Assembly: GCA_024280885.1 (NCBI GenBank)
Contig: JAJRPF010000064.1
Span: forward strand, 1-64,000
DNA length: 64,000 bases
Source of the DNA: Planctomycetota bacterium
GTDB lineage: Bacteria > Planctomycetota > JAJSAM01 > JAJVHW01
Direction: 5' to 3'
Shown: piece by piece, positions 13,876 to 22,755 of the stretch
Numbering within the stretch: position 1 is the stretch's first letter
Layout of the letters: each line of letters starts with the position of its first letter
The notes under the pieces: generated by a model
What the model saw: only the letters and a program-made list of their open reading frames with translations
What the model was told of the DNA's origin: nothing
Databases searched by the model: none
Translations under genes and position numbers: made by a program

Positions 13876-16752
13876 TCAGCAGCCTGCGAATCGCAGGCAC
13901 TCTTCGATGGTGAGCACCTCGCGCCGCTGACCCCGCGGAGCGTTGGGGAGTCTTGCAGCGAGCCGCTCGGCGAGGCGGCGCGACGCAGGTGGCACGCCTC
14001 CCCGTACCAGGGCGCGCAGACCGATGATCTGGACGCTGATCCCCGGGCGTGGGTAGGCTTCGACGGTATCGATCGACATGCACGTCCACTTGCGCGCAGC
14101 GGACTCGTGGCACACGGCCGCCAGCGCGTCCGCGAGCCTGGCGAGGTCGCGCACTCCGATCCGCTCCCAGCTTCGCGCGGACTCCGCTGCCAGATGCGAG
14201 GCCACCTCGAGTTCGTCACGGCGCCACGCCGTAGCTGCTTCGGTGAGGAGGATCACCCCGCGCGTGGGAAGATCCGGGAGCACGCGAATGGCGGTGATCA
14301 GCTCGTCATCGACGGGACCGTCGAGACCGGCGCGATACTGCGCGGCCCGCAGCCGCGCTTCCGCTCGCGCTTCGAACGCCGAGTGGCGCGCGGCGCGCGC
14401 GCGGTCGCGCGCCTGGAGCGCATCGTCGTGTGCGAGCCGCAGTTCGTGTATCTCGAGCGCCGCGGCCGACGAGTTGAGCAGCGCGACGATGCACGAGTGC
14501 TGTGACCGAGCGACTCGGAGGACTTTCTGATTAAGCTCGATCGCACGTGAGTACTCGCCGGCACGGCTCGCGGCATCGGCTCGCCAACTGAGTGACGCCA
14601 GTCGCATTCGCTCGTCGGCGTCATGCTCCTCGGTCCACGCACATGCCGAGTCGACGACGCGTAGCGCGGTGTCGCGGTCGAGAAAGTGCGTCGCGAACAC
14701 ACGGATGGATTGGCGGCGAAGCTCGAGTAGGACGTCGGCTCCATCGATGCGCACACTGTCGGCGAGCGCCAGTCCGCCTGCGCCGTCCCCTCTCACACAG
14801 CGGAGCGCCGCGCGCGCCAGCATCCGGACGCCATGCACCGAGATGCCGGCGGAGTGAGAGCGCTCCGCCTCGTACACGGCCATCCGTAGCGCGTTCTCGG
14901 TGCCCTCGGAGATCGCCGCCTCAAGCAACTCGCGAACGAGTTGCGCCTCCTCATCCTGCGGGCGCGCGGTGGCACGGAGGACTACGAGACCACGAGCAAC
15001 CGCCTCACGCGCACCTGTCACGTCGCCGACGTCCATCTTGCGCGCCGAACATCCGGCGATCTCGGTCGCAAGCTCGTCGAGGCGGCCGGCCGCGACGAGA
15101 TGGGAGAGACGTTCTGGTTCGCCATCCGGCAGTATCGACGCCAGCGCGCTGTGTGCGCAGCGACGGCGCTCGGCCGACGACCATCCAGGGGCGGTGAAGA
15201 GAGCGCGGTAGCTCCCTCCGTGTTCGGCAGCCACCAGCCCGCTATCGAGCAGGCGGTCGAGGTGTCGTTGCGTGACGTCGCGTGAGTTACCAGAGGCGTC
15301 CGATATCGTCCCGACCCGTGCGTGATTGCCAGCCGCGACCACGAGGTCGAGGATCGGCCCTGCGTCGGGACAGGGGAGATCACGAACGGACCTCAGCTCA
15401 GGGCCCTCGGGCGGCGCGAGCGCCTCCAGTCGGGCGAGATCTTCGCGGGTAAGCGATACCTCACCCGACTCCAGCCGCGCGTAGCCGTCGCGTATCCAGC
15501 GGGAGAGCTCATCGATGATCTCGCCCGGGTCACCGAGAGTACGTCGCCAGAGGAGCAGCGCGGCGTCTGTTCGAATGTGGAGGAGCCGATCCGGCCCAGC
15601 GAACAGGGAGCGAACGTCGTCGGCGCTGTCTGCTGCCGCTGACGGAAGCGCTGACTCGACCAGTTCTTTGATTGCCTCGATCGATCGCCGTCCGCCACGG
15701 AATGCGTCCGCGGCGTGCGCGGCGGCCGGCGGTCGGCGCAGCGGATCGGGGTCGAGCAATGACGTGATCACTCGTCGGATCGGGGCGGGGAGTGCCACGT
15801 GGCGCAGCGCGCCGAGATCTACCGGCTCTTCTGCGCGCGCCCGCATGAACGCGTCACGGTCTGCGCATGCGTGTGGGACGGAGCCCGTCAGTGCCTCGAA
15901 GAGCATGATCCCCACGGCGAAGAGATCCGAGTGCACGGTCGGGCCCGTAGATCCTGGCCGACAGAGCTCCGGCGCCAGGTAGGGGAGCGTGCCTCCCCAG
16001 GCATCGAGGATGGAACCCGTGTAGGCCACCGCCTCACCGACGGCGACCCCGAAGTCCACGACGCGCACGCGTTCGCCGTCGCCCACCAGCACGTTCTCCG
16101 GCTTGAGGTCACCGTGGATCACGCGCGCCGTGTGCATGCGGTGCAGCACGTCGAGGAGCGCGACTGTCGGCCCGACAAGCTGCTCCCATGCGACGGTATC
16201 CGAGCTCCCCGGAAACGGACGCCCGTCGAAGAACTCGGTGACCAGGAACGGCCGGCCCTCGAAGGTGCCCGAGTCGATGAGTCGCACGACTCCGGGAACA
16301 TCGAGTGCCAAGAGCGCGATACGCTCGCGGGGCGCGGCGAGCTCTCGAAACTCCTCCGGCCCGAAGAGGAGTTTGACGGCGACGTCCAGCCCTGTGAGTT
16401 CATCCTCCGCTCGGTAGACGGCACCGAAGCGACCGGTGCCGAGCAACCCTTGCAGCAGAAAACGCTCACCGACAAGCGCTCCCTGGAGCTCCGGGGCCGC
16501 CCAGTCGTCGTCAGGTGTGCTCAACGCGGTGAGGAATGCGCTGTGCAGGAGCGCGGACACTCCGCTCCATTGCGGTAGGTCCTCGAGGAAGTCGGCGTCG
16601 GCGTCGTGTGCCTCCAAGAGCGTGCGCACTCGTGCGACGGGGCCCGGATTCGATCGCTCTTCTTCTCTCAGGAACGCGCGCCGGGCCTCCGGGGACAGAC
16701 CGTAGGCGCGCTGAAAGATCTCGCAGGCGCGCCGCTCAAGTTCCTCGTCCAT
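13876..16752 (-). CDS. Ser/Thr protein kinase with long helical C-terminal region
   Basis: 958 residues from ATG 16752. An N-terminal helical stretch (about 1-85) resembles the leader seen in planctomycete kinases co-encoded with ECF factors. The kinase domain follows: LLGTGRFGAVY at 103-113, Lys in VAVKLL, catalytic loop HGDLKPEN at 213-220 with Gly in place of the usual Arg of HRD, DFG at 233-235 and APE. The remaining 600 residues are alpha-helical, Ala/Arg/Glu rich and look like TPR-type repeats (SREYSRAIELNQKV type). No membrane segment. The start overlaps the end of the ECF sigma gene by 17 bp, so translation is probably coupled and the kinase is likely to act with that sigma factor. 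Confidence 0.88.
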   Translation of the reverse strand: MDEELERRACEIFQRAYGLSPEARRAFLREEERSNPGPVARVRTLLEAHDADADFLEDLPQWSGVSALLHSAFLTALSTPDDDWAAPELQGALVGERFLLQGLLGTGRFGAVYRAEDELTGLDVAVKLLFGPEEFRELAAPRERIALLALDVPGVVRLIDSGTFEGRPFLVTEFFDGRPFPGSSDTVAWEQLVGPTVALLDVLHRMHTARVIHGDLKPENVLVGDGERVRVVDFGVAVGEAVAYTGSILDAWGGTLPYLAPELCRPGSTGPTVHSDLFAVGIMLFEALTGSVPHACADRDAFMRARAEEPVDLGALRHVALPAPIRRVITSLLDPDPLRRPPAAAHAADAFRGGRRSIEAIKELVESALPSAAADSADDVRSLFAGPDRLLHIRTDAALLLWRRTLGDPGEIIDELSRWIRDGYARLESGEVSLTREDLARLEALAPPEGPELRSVRDLPCPDAGPILDLVVAAGNHARVGTISDASGNSRDVTQRHLDRLLDSGLVAAEHGGSYRALFTAPGWSSAERRRCAHSALASILPDGEPERLSHLVAAGRLDELATEIAGCSARKMDVGDVTGAREAVARGLVVLRATARPQDEEAQLVRELLEAAISEGTENALRMAVYEAERSHSAGISVHGVRMLARAALRCVRGDGAGGLALADSVRIDGADVLLELRRQSIRVFATHFLDRDTALRVVDSACAWTEEHDADERMRLASLSWRADAASRAGEYSRAIELNQKVLRVARSQHSCIVALLNSSAAALEIHELRLAHDDALQARDRARAARHSAFEARAEARLRAAQYRAGLDGPVDDELITAIRVLPDLPTRGVILLTEAATAWRRDELEVASHLAAESARSWERIGVRDLARLADALAAVCHESAARKWTCMSIDTVEAYPRPGISVQIIGLRALVRGGVPPASRRLAERLAARLPNAPRGQRREVLTIEECLRFAGC

Positions 16753-17311
16753 GACTCCCCAGCCAGTCCTTCAGCCAGGCCCTGGCGTACGCCCAGTCGC
16801 GTTCGACCGTTCGCTTGGGCACGCCGAGGGTCGTGGCGACGCGGTCCATCGACAACTGTGCGAAGAAGCGCAACCTCACGACCGCAGCCGGCCGCGGCGT
16901 GACGACCTCCAGTTCAGAGAGAGCCTCGTGGATGTCCAGGACACTTGCAGTACGCGACGGAATCGACTCCTCGTACGCCGCCTGGAGATCGTCGAGCGAC
17001 TGGCGCCTGCCCGGGGGCGTTCTCTTCTGCCGGCTCTTGCCTCGTGCGTGATCGACCAGCAGGTGCTCCATCGCCCTGGCGGCGACGGAGAAGAAGTGAT
17101 TGCGGTCGTTCCAGTGCATCGCACCGCCGCCGCAGACCTTCGTGTAGGCACCATGGACGACGTCGGTCACCCAGAGTGTGTGATGGCGCGGCTGCCGCCG
17201 CATGTAGCCCTCCGCCTTCAGGTGGAGTTCGTCGTAGATCGCGTCGAACAACTCGTTCTTGGCGTCGTCGTCGCCTTCGGCCATGCGTTGCATCAGGTTG
17301 GTGAGCTGCAT
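16736..17311 (-). CDS. ECF-type RNA polymerase sigma factor
   Basis: 191 residues from ATG 17311, with GGAG upstream on the minus strand. Region 2 is visible around LHLKAEGYMRRQPRHHTLW and VTDVVHGAYTKV. Region 4 is RLRFFAQLSMDRVATTLGVP followed by the recognition helix KRTVERDWAYARAWL. The TVERDW-ARAWL ending is typical of the planctomycete and acidobacterial ECF group encoded with Hanks-type kinases. It has no membrane segment, unlike the three fused sigma factors further right. First gene of an apparent operon with the kinase 13876-16752; regulation by that kinase is inferred from the overlap. Confidence 0.88.
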   Translation of the reverse strand: MQLTNLMQRMAEGDDDAKNELFDAIYDELHLKAEGYMRRQPRHHTLWVTDVVHGAYTKVCGGGAMHWNDRNHFFSVAARAMEHLLVDHARGKSRQKRTPPGRRQSLDDLQAAYEESIPSRTASVLDIHEALSELEVVTPRPAAVVRLRFFAQLSMDRVATTLGVPKRTVERDWAYARAWLKDWLGSHGRGT

Positions 17312-17891
17312 CGGTTCTCCTCATCGGTGGGCGTGATCGGTCTTTCGTCCGAACGCCGCCCCGGTCCGTGCGTATCGGCGCCACTCCGGCTCCCTCCATG
17401 TACTCGAACGCCATGCGAACTCGGCGTCCGCCGGGGATCCGTAGCTTTCCACCTCATGCCGCACTGCTGGGAATTCGGTCGCACGCGAGACGCGCTCACC
17501 GGCGTCTCTGTGACCGCGCACACCCCGTCGCCCACAGCGCCTCTCACGACGGGATCCCCGTCGCGACGCCTCCGACGACAGCGTCACCCTACGCGATCAC
17601 GATGCGGCATCCAATGCACGCGCTGGTCGATGGTCGTCGACGCCTTCGAGAACGGCGGCGCCACCGAGAGCGTATCCACACGGAGTGACTCGTCGGAGTC
17701 TCCCGGTCTTGGGACACGGACTGCACGTGGGCTCAGATCGAGACTCAGACAGCTGGACAGTCATGTGCCACGAGGGTCCGCGGTCGCCAACCGTTGATCG
17801 CTCCCTCCGAGATCCGCACGGTCAGCTTCTCGCGCTCACGGGGCCCCGCTCGCGCTCGGTCCGGCGCTCGACGCGGTCCCTGGTCCGCTAC
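17312..17891. other. intergenic region, no gene seen
   Basis: 580 bp between the divergently oriented sigma gene and the next plus-strand gene. Several frames are open on both strands, but none has a recognisable motif or a ribosome binding site. It should contain the promoter of the sigma-kinase operon; I cannot identify it. Confidence 0.5.
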
Positions 17892-18260
17892 ATGGGGTGG
17901 AAGTCGGCTCAGAGCCCAACTCGCAGGATCATGGCGCGAATAGAAGCCAAGCTGGATGGCGTCTCAGTGCTGCAAACGAACATTCACGACGTCGACGCAG
18001 GGACCGTCGAGGAGTTGGGTCGTGGGCAGTCCACCGCCGCGTTCGAGTTCCTCTTGCGTGAGGTCGATCCCCAACTCTTGGTGATCTACGGGCTTCCGGC
18101 AATTCGGTTCCTGGAATCTAAGTACGGTGAATCGTGCCCGAGAGAGGCGGTCGGGGAGTTCGGAGATCGCATGGCGATCGGCTGCCGTCACTTCTCTCGC
18201 GGTTGGTCCTACGCCGCAGCGGATGCGCTGGGAGTCATGTTGCGAGACGCAGCTTCGTAG
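17892..18260 (+). CDS. hypothetical protein, possible uracil-DNA-glycosylase-fold remnant
   Basis: 122 residues from ATG 17892 (ATG 17931 also possible). The core reads LLREVDPQLLVIYGLPAIRF and ends GCRHFSRGWSYAAADALG. The strand-plus-small-residue pattern followed by a His-containing final helix resembles the C-terminal half of uracil-DNA-glycosylase superfamily proteins. The N-terminal half with a catalytic motif is not present, so this may be a truncated copy. Confidence in the family is low. The next gene starts 40 bp downstream. Confidence 0.35.
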   Translation: MGWKSAQSPTRRIMARIEAKLDGVSVLQTNIHDVDAGTVEELGRGQSTAAFEFLLREVDPQLLVIYGLPAIRFLESKYGESCPREAVGEFGDRMAIGCRHFSRGWSYAAADALGVMLRDAAS

Positions 18261-18299
18261 CGCGCTCTGTGCTGACGAAACGCTCGACTTCTGTTTCCT

Positions 18300-18941
18300 G
18301 TGAGAGAGCAGCTACCTCCCGCGCGACGCCGGGATGTGCGCGCGTTGTTGATTGACTGTGATGGTGTGGACTTCGGGCCGCTGAACGGGCGGGCGATCTT
18401 CGCGGGGGTGGACGCGGTCCACGAATCGATCGCGAAGAGTGTCCTGCTTGTCGTGCTGGGAATGCAGTGCGTTGCGACTCAGTATCCGCGTGAGACTGCG
18501 GAGGCGCTCGACCACTTCGGTGGCGTTGTACTGCTCGCGGCGAGTGGGGAGATGCGGCAATGCGCGGTGCTGTGGGAGCGGCACCGTGTTGGCGCCGTCG
18601 TGCATCCCGGCCGCGTCGGGCGAGAAGCGGTTTCGCAGTTGCAGGAGCGCCGCGTCGCTCGTCTGTCTCCGCGCGAGTGGATCGGTCCTCGGCTTGATGA
18701 ACTCGGTGCCGCGGATCGCGCGGTGTTGCGAGTTCGACGCCGTATCGACACGTTGACTGCGCGTGCATGGGCCGACGCGTGTCTGATGACGCCGCGCGGG
18801 TTGCGGCGGCTGACCATGCGCGCGATCGGGTCGTATCCGCGGGATGGGTTGCGGGAGTACCGAGTTCGTGGGGCGCGCGACCGGCAGGCTCCGACGTCCT
18901 TCATCGGGGTCACCTGCTACCAGAGTCTCTCGCGCGGCTGA
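18300..18941 (+). CDS. putative regulator with AraC-like helix-turn-helix segment
   Basis: 213 residues from GTG 18300. The N-terminal 120 residues form alternating strands and helices (LLIDCDGVDFGPLNG, LLVVLGMQCVATQYPRE, AVVHPGRVGREAVSQLQ). Around residues 150-190, TARAWADACLMTPRGLRRLT followed by IGSYPRDGLREYRVRG resembles one helix-turn-helix of an AraC-type domain. The second helix-turn-helix expected of that family is incomplete. It may bind DNA but the assignment is tentative. It is followed by three short genes in one apparent operon. Confidence 0.4.
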   Translation: MREQLPPARRRDVRALLIDCDGVDFGPLNGRAIFAGVDAVHESIAKSVLLVVLGMQCVATQYPRETAEALDHFGGVVLLAASGEMRQCAVLWERHRVGAVVHPGRVGREAVSQLQERRVARLSPREWIGPRLDELGAADRAVLRVRRRIDTLTARAWADACLMTPRGLRRLTMRAIGSYPRDGLREYRVRGARDRQAPTSFIGVTCYQSLSRG

Positions 18942-18967
18942 CCGAGAGCGTGCATCAGCGCGCAAAC

Positions 18968-19189
18968 ATGGCTTGGCAGACCATCAACGCTAATCTCAAG
19001 CAGATGCGCGTTCTGGAGGATTTCGCTCGACAGTTGGCAGCGGAGCCCGGCACCAGAGACATTCACCTGAGCGCGAAGATTCACTACCAGGGCGCGGCGG
19101 AAATGCCAGCTCGCATCGAGTACCATGTCCGGTGGATTGACGCCCGTGGTAAGCCGGGGAAGAGGAGGTTCCGGGTGCTGAATCAATGA
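18968..19189 (+). CDS. small hypothetical protein, first of a three-gene set
   Basis: 73 residues from ATG 18968. It begins with a helix (INANLKQMRVLEDFARQLAA) and continues as strands with a basic ending (ARIEYHVRWIDARGKPGKRR). Its TGA overlaps the ATG of the next gene by 4 bp, so translational coupling is likely. No family recognised. Confidence 0.5.
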   Translation: MAWQTINANLKQMRVLEDFARQLAAEPGTRDIHLSAKIHYQGAAEMPARIEYHVRWIDARGKPGKRRFRVLNQ

Positions 19190-19722
19190 CGCGTCGGAAG
19201 CGCGCACCCGATAGTCCTTGGTGGGAGACCAGTCACGGTCCACCCCCAACGCCCGAGGAGTTGGAGCGCCGCAGGGCAAACGATGCCGCACACACGCTGT
19301 TTAGCCAGCGCATGCGGTTTCAGTTCTGGACGGCGCTGAGCGAGTTCTTCGGTGACGGAGCACCTGCTAACTGGAAGTACTCCCTGGTTCTGGTCCACTT
19401 CCAGTCCGAAGGCCGTGGCGATCCGCGTATCGAGATTGTCGGGCCGAGGGCCGGGCCGGCTTACACCGGCATGTCGAACCGTTTCCTTGAGGCACTCTCG
19501 GATCTCGACCAGTTCCGACAGGAGCACGGGCAGGAATACCAGCTGGGCCTCACAGTCAGGTTCGCTCTCAATCGCGTTGACCGCTGCTGGAGCGTCGCGC
19601 TAGACCCAGTGGAGTCCCAGCTGCGCGAGTGGATGCGGCTGCTTGGCTATGGTGACACGGATTCCGAGTTCCGACGCGTGCTCCGTGACCACAGCGGGCG
19701 GGACACTGCATCGGAGGAGTAG
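19186..19722 (+). CDS. hypothetical protein, second of a three-gene set
   Basis: 178 residues from ATG 19186, overlapping the previous gene by 4 bp. A proline-rich start (PDSPWWETSHGPPPTPEE) is followed by a mixed alpha/beta domain with MRFQFWTALSEFFGDGAP and NWKYSLVLVHFQSEGRG, and a charged C-terminus. No signal peptide. The pattern of small, acidic, aromatic-rich proteins in a tight row resembles immunity-protein sets, but no toxin gene is adjacent and I cannot name a family. Confidence 0.5.
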   Translation: MTRRKRAPDSPWWETSHGPPPTPEELERRRANDAAHTLFSQRMRFQFWTALSEFFGDGAPANWKYSLVLVHFQSEGRGDPRIEIVGPRAGPAYTGMSNRFLEALSDLDQFRQEHGQEYQLGLTVRFALNRVDRCWSVALDPVESQLREWMRLLGYGDTDSEFRRVLRDHSGRDTASEE

Positions 19723-19728
19723 CGACTC

Positions 19729-20046
19729 ATGCCTCAGGATATTGAGCGGCGCATCAAGCTCGATCAGTCGATCGGCTCAGCGATGATCGCAGCAATCCCC
19801 GCTGGGGCGGAGGTCGCGGTTCTGACGATTCGTGACGAATCGTCGCACTCCGGAGGCGACAGGGCGATTGCTGTCGAACTCTCGGTTCCCGGTCGCAGTG
19901 CGCTCATCCCGACACCGGAGGTCCTTTCTCGGGTCAACGAGTTGGTCGCGGAGACTCGTCACGATCGCGAGGAGTTCCGAGTCGCAGAGTACACCGTTCG
20001 GCACGGTCGAACGGGCTGGCGGCTGCAGAGCCGATTTGAGTACTGA
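19729..20046 (+). CDS. hypothetical protein, third of a three-gene set
   Basis: 105 residues from ATG 19729, six bases after the previous stop, with GGAGGAG upstream. Sequence pattern: helix (IERRIKLDQSIGSAMIAAIP), strands (EVAVLTIRDES, AIAVELSVPG), helix, and a final strand pair (YTVRHGRTGWRLQSRF). The W-containing final hairpin resembles some immunity proteins; this is a resemblance only. Downstream lies the relic of an IS256-type transposase on the other strand, separated by 283 bp in which I see only a probable insertion-sequence end (around 20285). Confidence 0.5.
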   Translation: MPQDIERRIKLDQSIGSAMIAAIPAGAEVAVLTIRDESSHSGGDRAIAVELSVPGRSALIPTPEVLSRVNELVAETRHDREEFRVAEYTVRHGRTGWRLQSRFEY

Positions 20047-20329
20047 CCCGCAGCCGGGCTCCTGTTCGAGGTCGCTGCTCACCGACGGTCAGTCGGCGAC
20101 GTTCGACTGCCATGTAGTCGGGTCGACGCGTAGATGGTCGCCGGTGTCGATGTTGTCGTTGGCACGGAGCGCCGTCGCGTCGGCAACGGTGCGGCGAAGG
20201 TCGTCATGCTCCCGAACTCCGGTCCGCTCCGCATGACAACCTGGAGCCAGAATCCGGGCCGGGAGCTGGAGGGCGAGGACCGGTCCAAGAGAGTTATGAC
20301 CAATAGTTGTGGCTGGGCGCCACGTGATT

Positions 20330-21090
20330 TCAGGCGGCGACCTTGATGCCATCCTTGAAACGGACGCCTGTGATGACGTCCGCCAGCAGCTTGGCTGCGT
20401 TGAGTTTTCTCCAGTTTCGCTGAGCTGCCAGGGCCAGCTTGAAGACCATTGCGAGGCCGGCCTTCGCAGAGCCCGCACCCTTCGTCCGCTTGGTCCGCAG
20501 CCGGACGGTGGCGAAGGTGGATTCGATCGGGTTCGTGGTCCGCAGATGCGTCCAGTGCTCGGCGGGGAAGTCGTAGAAGGTGAGCAGTTCCTCGCGGTCC
20601 TTCTTGAGGCATGCGACCGCCTTCGGGTACTTCGCGCCGAAGAGTTCTCCGAAGACGCCGAAGGCGTTCTCGGCTTCCTCTGTATGTCGGCGCGAGGAAG
20701 ATGTCGTGCAGACGACGCTTGGCGTCCTTCTGCATCGAGCTCGGCAGCTTGTTCAAGATGTTGACTGTCTTGTGCACCGTGCAGCGCTGCTCACGCGTCG
20801 TCGGGAATACCTGACGGAGCGCTTTCCAGAAGCCGAGTGCGCCGTCTCCCACGGCGATCTCGGGCGCGGTGGTCATCCCGCGCTCGCGAAGATCGAGTAG
20901 CACGTTCTTCCACGAGATCTCGCTCTCGCGCACGCCGTCGTGGACTGCGAGTAGCTCCTTGTCGCCGTCTGCCGTTGCGCCCATGACGACCAGGATGCAA
21001 TTGCGTTCCCCGTCGCCCAGGCGCACGTTGCAGTAGATGCCGTCGGCCCACATGTAGACGATGCGCTTGTCCTCGAAGTGATTCTCCGGG
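20330..21090 (-). pseudogene. IS256-family (mutator type) transposase, truncated and frameshifted
   Basis: The minus strand encodes YMWADGIYCNVRLGDGERNC, GATADGDKEL, DGALGFWKALRQVFPTTREQ and RCTVHKTVNILNKLP, all typical of IS256-type transposases. At about 20690, after LHDIFLAPT, the frame is lost by a one-base change. The expected continuation (YDFPAEHWTHLRTTNPIEST, then FKDGIKVAA-stop) is found in another frame down to TGA at 20330-20332. The first 150 or so residues are missing and replaced by unrelated coding sequence. The remaining right end probably lies near 20270-20290. Inactive as seen. Confidence 0.85.
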
Positions 21091-21326
21091 TCGTTCACGC
21101 CCTGCGCGACGATGAGGACCACTTCGCGAACTGCATCAGACGACACCTTCAGCCGCGCCCAGCGCATCGAATCTTCGCGGTAGTGTGCCGAGTACGCTGA
21201 CCAATCTTCCGATCGCGAGGCGCGCAGGTAGAGATCGACCGAGCGAAGACACCAGTTGTGCGCAGCCTCCCACTCGACCGGCTCCGGTTCGGGGAAGTGC
21301 TTGCGGAAGAGTTTTCTGAAGATCAC
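21091..21326 (-). pseudogene. N-terminal piece of an unidentified gene fused to the transposase relic
   Basis: From GTG 21326 about 78 codons precede the transposase homology: FRKLFRKHFPEPEPVEWEAA, then a helix-rich stretch ending VREVVLIVAQGVND. This is not transposase sequence, so an insertion followed by deletion probably truncated a resident gene. Reading continues in frame into the transposase relic at PENHFEDKR. Confidence 0.45.
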
Positions 21327-21505
21327 GCGTCCGCCTGGATGCCCCACACGGTCAGTACGTCGCTCCATCCAATCCGGCCAGGCTACCGCATGCTGCCGAC
21401 CGCGGCACATCGACGAACCCCAGCAGGGGCGCTCGATCGATCTGGTGCTCTACGGCCAGCTCGGCACGGCGGCCCAGCGCAGTACACTCTGGCGGGAGGT
21501 CATGC

Positions 21506-22726
21506 GTGGCGCGTTACGAACTGGGGACTCACCGGGTACTCCGCATCGAGATCGGGCTGAGCGCGCTCATGTTCGCCGCCGGAGTCGGGCTGCTCGTTGA
21601 CGTGGGGGCAACCTGGCTGCACGAGCCACAGTGGTCGTCGGGCCGCACGCCCGTGACGTTGGCGATCGGAGTCCTGCTCGCCACCGTGGGTGGATGGACG
21701 CTCCCGGGACGCCTGTCGCTGCGGCGAAGAGTCGCCGCGTGCTCTCGCGGTGCTCATCTGGTCTCGCTCGAGGTCGTCTCGCGCGGCCCTGACTCGATGC
21801 GTGTCTTTCAGAACAGCATGTGCCTGTGTGCGGACGCCGACGATGCGGAACCGTTCGACTGGCTCAGTTTCGCCTGGCACGGGGATACGTATAGGTTCCG
21901 CGGGATACACGGACGCATCGCCGGTCTTCGCTCCGTAGAGTCGCCACACTGCGACGTACCGCTCTTGTCCACCGGCTACCCGTTCTCCATGTCCCGCGCT
22001 ACTCGGCAGAAGATTCTCGGGAAACACGATTGGCGCACTCTGTGGCCGGAGGACGTCGTGACGCGGGCGCCGCTGCCGGTGACGTTCCCACCGAACTCGA
22101 GGCTGGGACACCGCAACCGTAAGGCTCTCCTCGCGCTCTCCGTGTTCCTCGCCGCGCTTCTTGTCGGGAACGTCTCCCTGAACGGTGGCTGGCAGTTGGT
22201 CTGCGGCCTCGTGGCGATGAACTTCTCCGTCCTTTGGCTGGCGCTTGCTTCGCGCGCGCGTGCGACGTTTGGTGTGCTCACGCTTACGGACGCCGGTGTC
22301 GAGTTGCGGTCCTCCTTCGGGGGGACCGTCGTGTCGTGGGACGATGTGGACCGTGTCGTCGTCTCCGGGCACGACCTGGACGCTCAGCGATCGCGAATGA
22401 TCTCAGGCGTCATCGGGGCGATCGCGTCCCTGGCCGGCGGAGTGGGCGGGATCCTCGCAGCGCGGTTAGTTACAGCCGGTGTCGGCACCGAGCCCTGGAC
22501 AACAGGCTGGAGCGCGCGCACGGATGGCGATGCGGATCCGCGGGATGAAGTCGAGCGCCGACTCGTCGATGAGGGCATGGGCGACGGGGGCATCGTGCCG
22601 GTGGTGTGGATCCGACGTGTCGATCGGCGCGTCCTCCTCAAGCTGCCCGGCTGCCACGGGTGGAGCGCCGCTCATGCCGTGGCCGCCGAGGCCGTCGCGC
22701 GCGGTGCGGAGCTGGACACCGAGTAG
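21506..22726 (+). CDS. multi-pass membrane protein of unknown function
   Basis: 406 residues from GTG 21506, with GGGAGG upstream (ATG 21501 is out of frame). Membrane segments: LSALMFAAGVGLLVDVGATW, VTLAIGVLLATVGGWTL, ALLALSVFLAALLVGNVSL and LVCGLVAMNFSVLWLALA, with a soluble loop of about 110 residues between the second and third. A C-terminal part contains a beta-rich patch (FGVLTLTDAGVELRSSFGG, WDDVDRVVVSG) resembling PH-like membrane-associated folds, and a glycine-rich hydrophobic stretch. Family not recognised. It is convergent with the recombinase relic that ends 30 bp downstream. Confidence 0.6.
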   Translation: MARYELGTHRVLRIEIGLSALMFAAGVGLLVDVGATWLHEPQWSSGRTPVTLAIGVLLATVGGWTLPGRLSLRRRVAACSRGAHLVSLEVVSRGPDSMRVFQNSMCLCADADDAEPFDWLSFAWHGDTYRFRGIHGRIAGLRSVESPHCDVPLLSTGYPFSMSRATRQKILGKHDWRTLWPEDVVTRAPLPVTFPPNSRLGHRNRKALLALSVFLAALLVGNVSLNGGWQLVCGLVAMNFSVLWLALASRARATFGVLTLTDAGVELRSSFGGTVVSWDDVDRVVVSGHDLDAQRSRMISGVIGAIASLAGGVGGILAARLVTAGVGTEPWTTGWSARTDGDADPRDEVERRLVDEGMGDGGIVPVVWIRRVDRRVLLKLPGCHGWSAAHAVAAEAVARGAELDTE

Positions 22727-22755
22727 GCGGCTAGAGCAGCTGCGTGACGCGTTCG

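Noticed and set aside
20680..20700. Programmed frameshift in the IS256-type transposase
   Set aside because: IS256 relatives encode the transposase in one frame and this copy also lacks its N-terminus, so simple decay is more likely.
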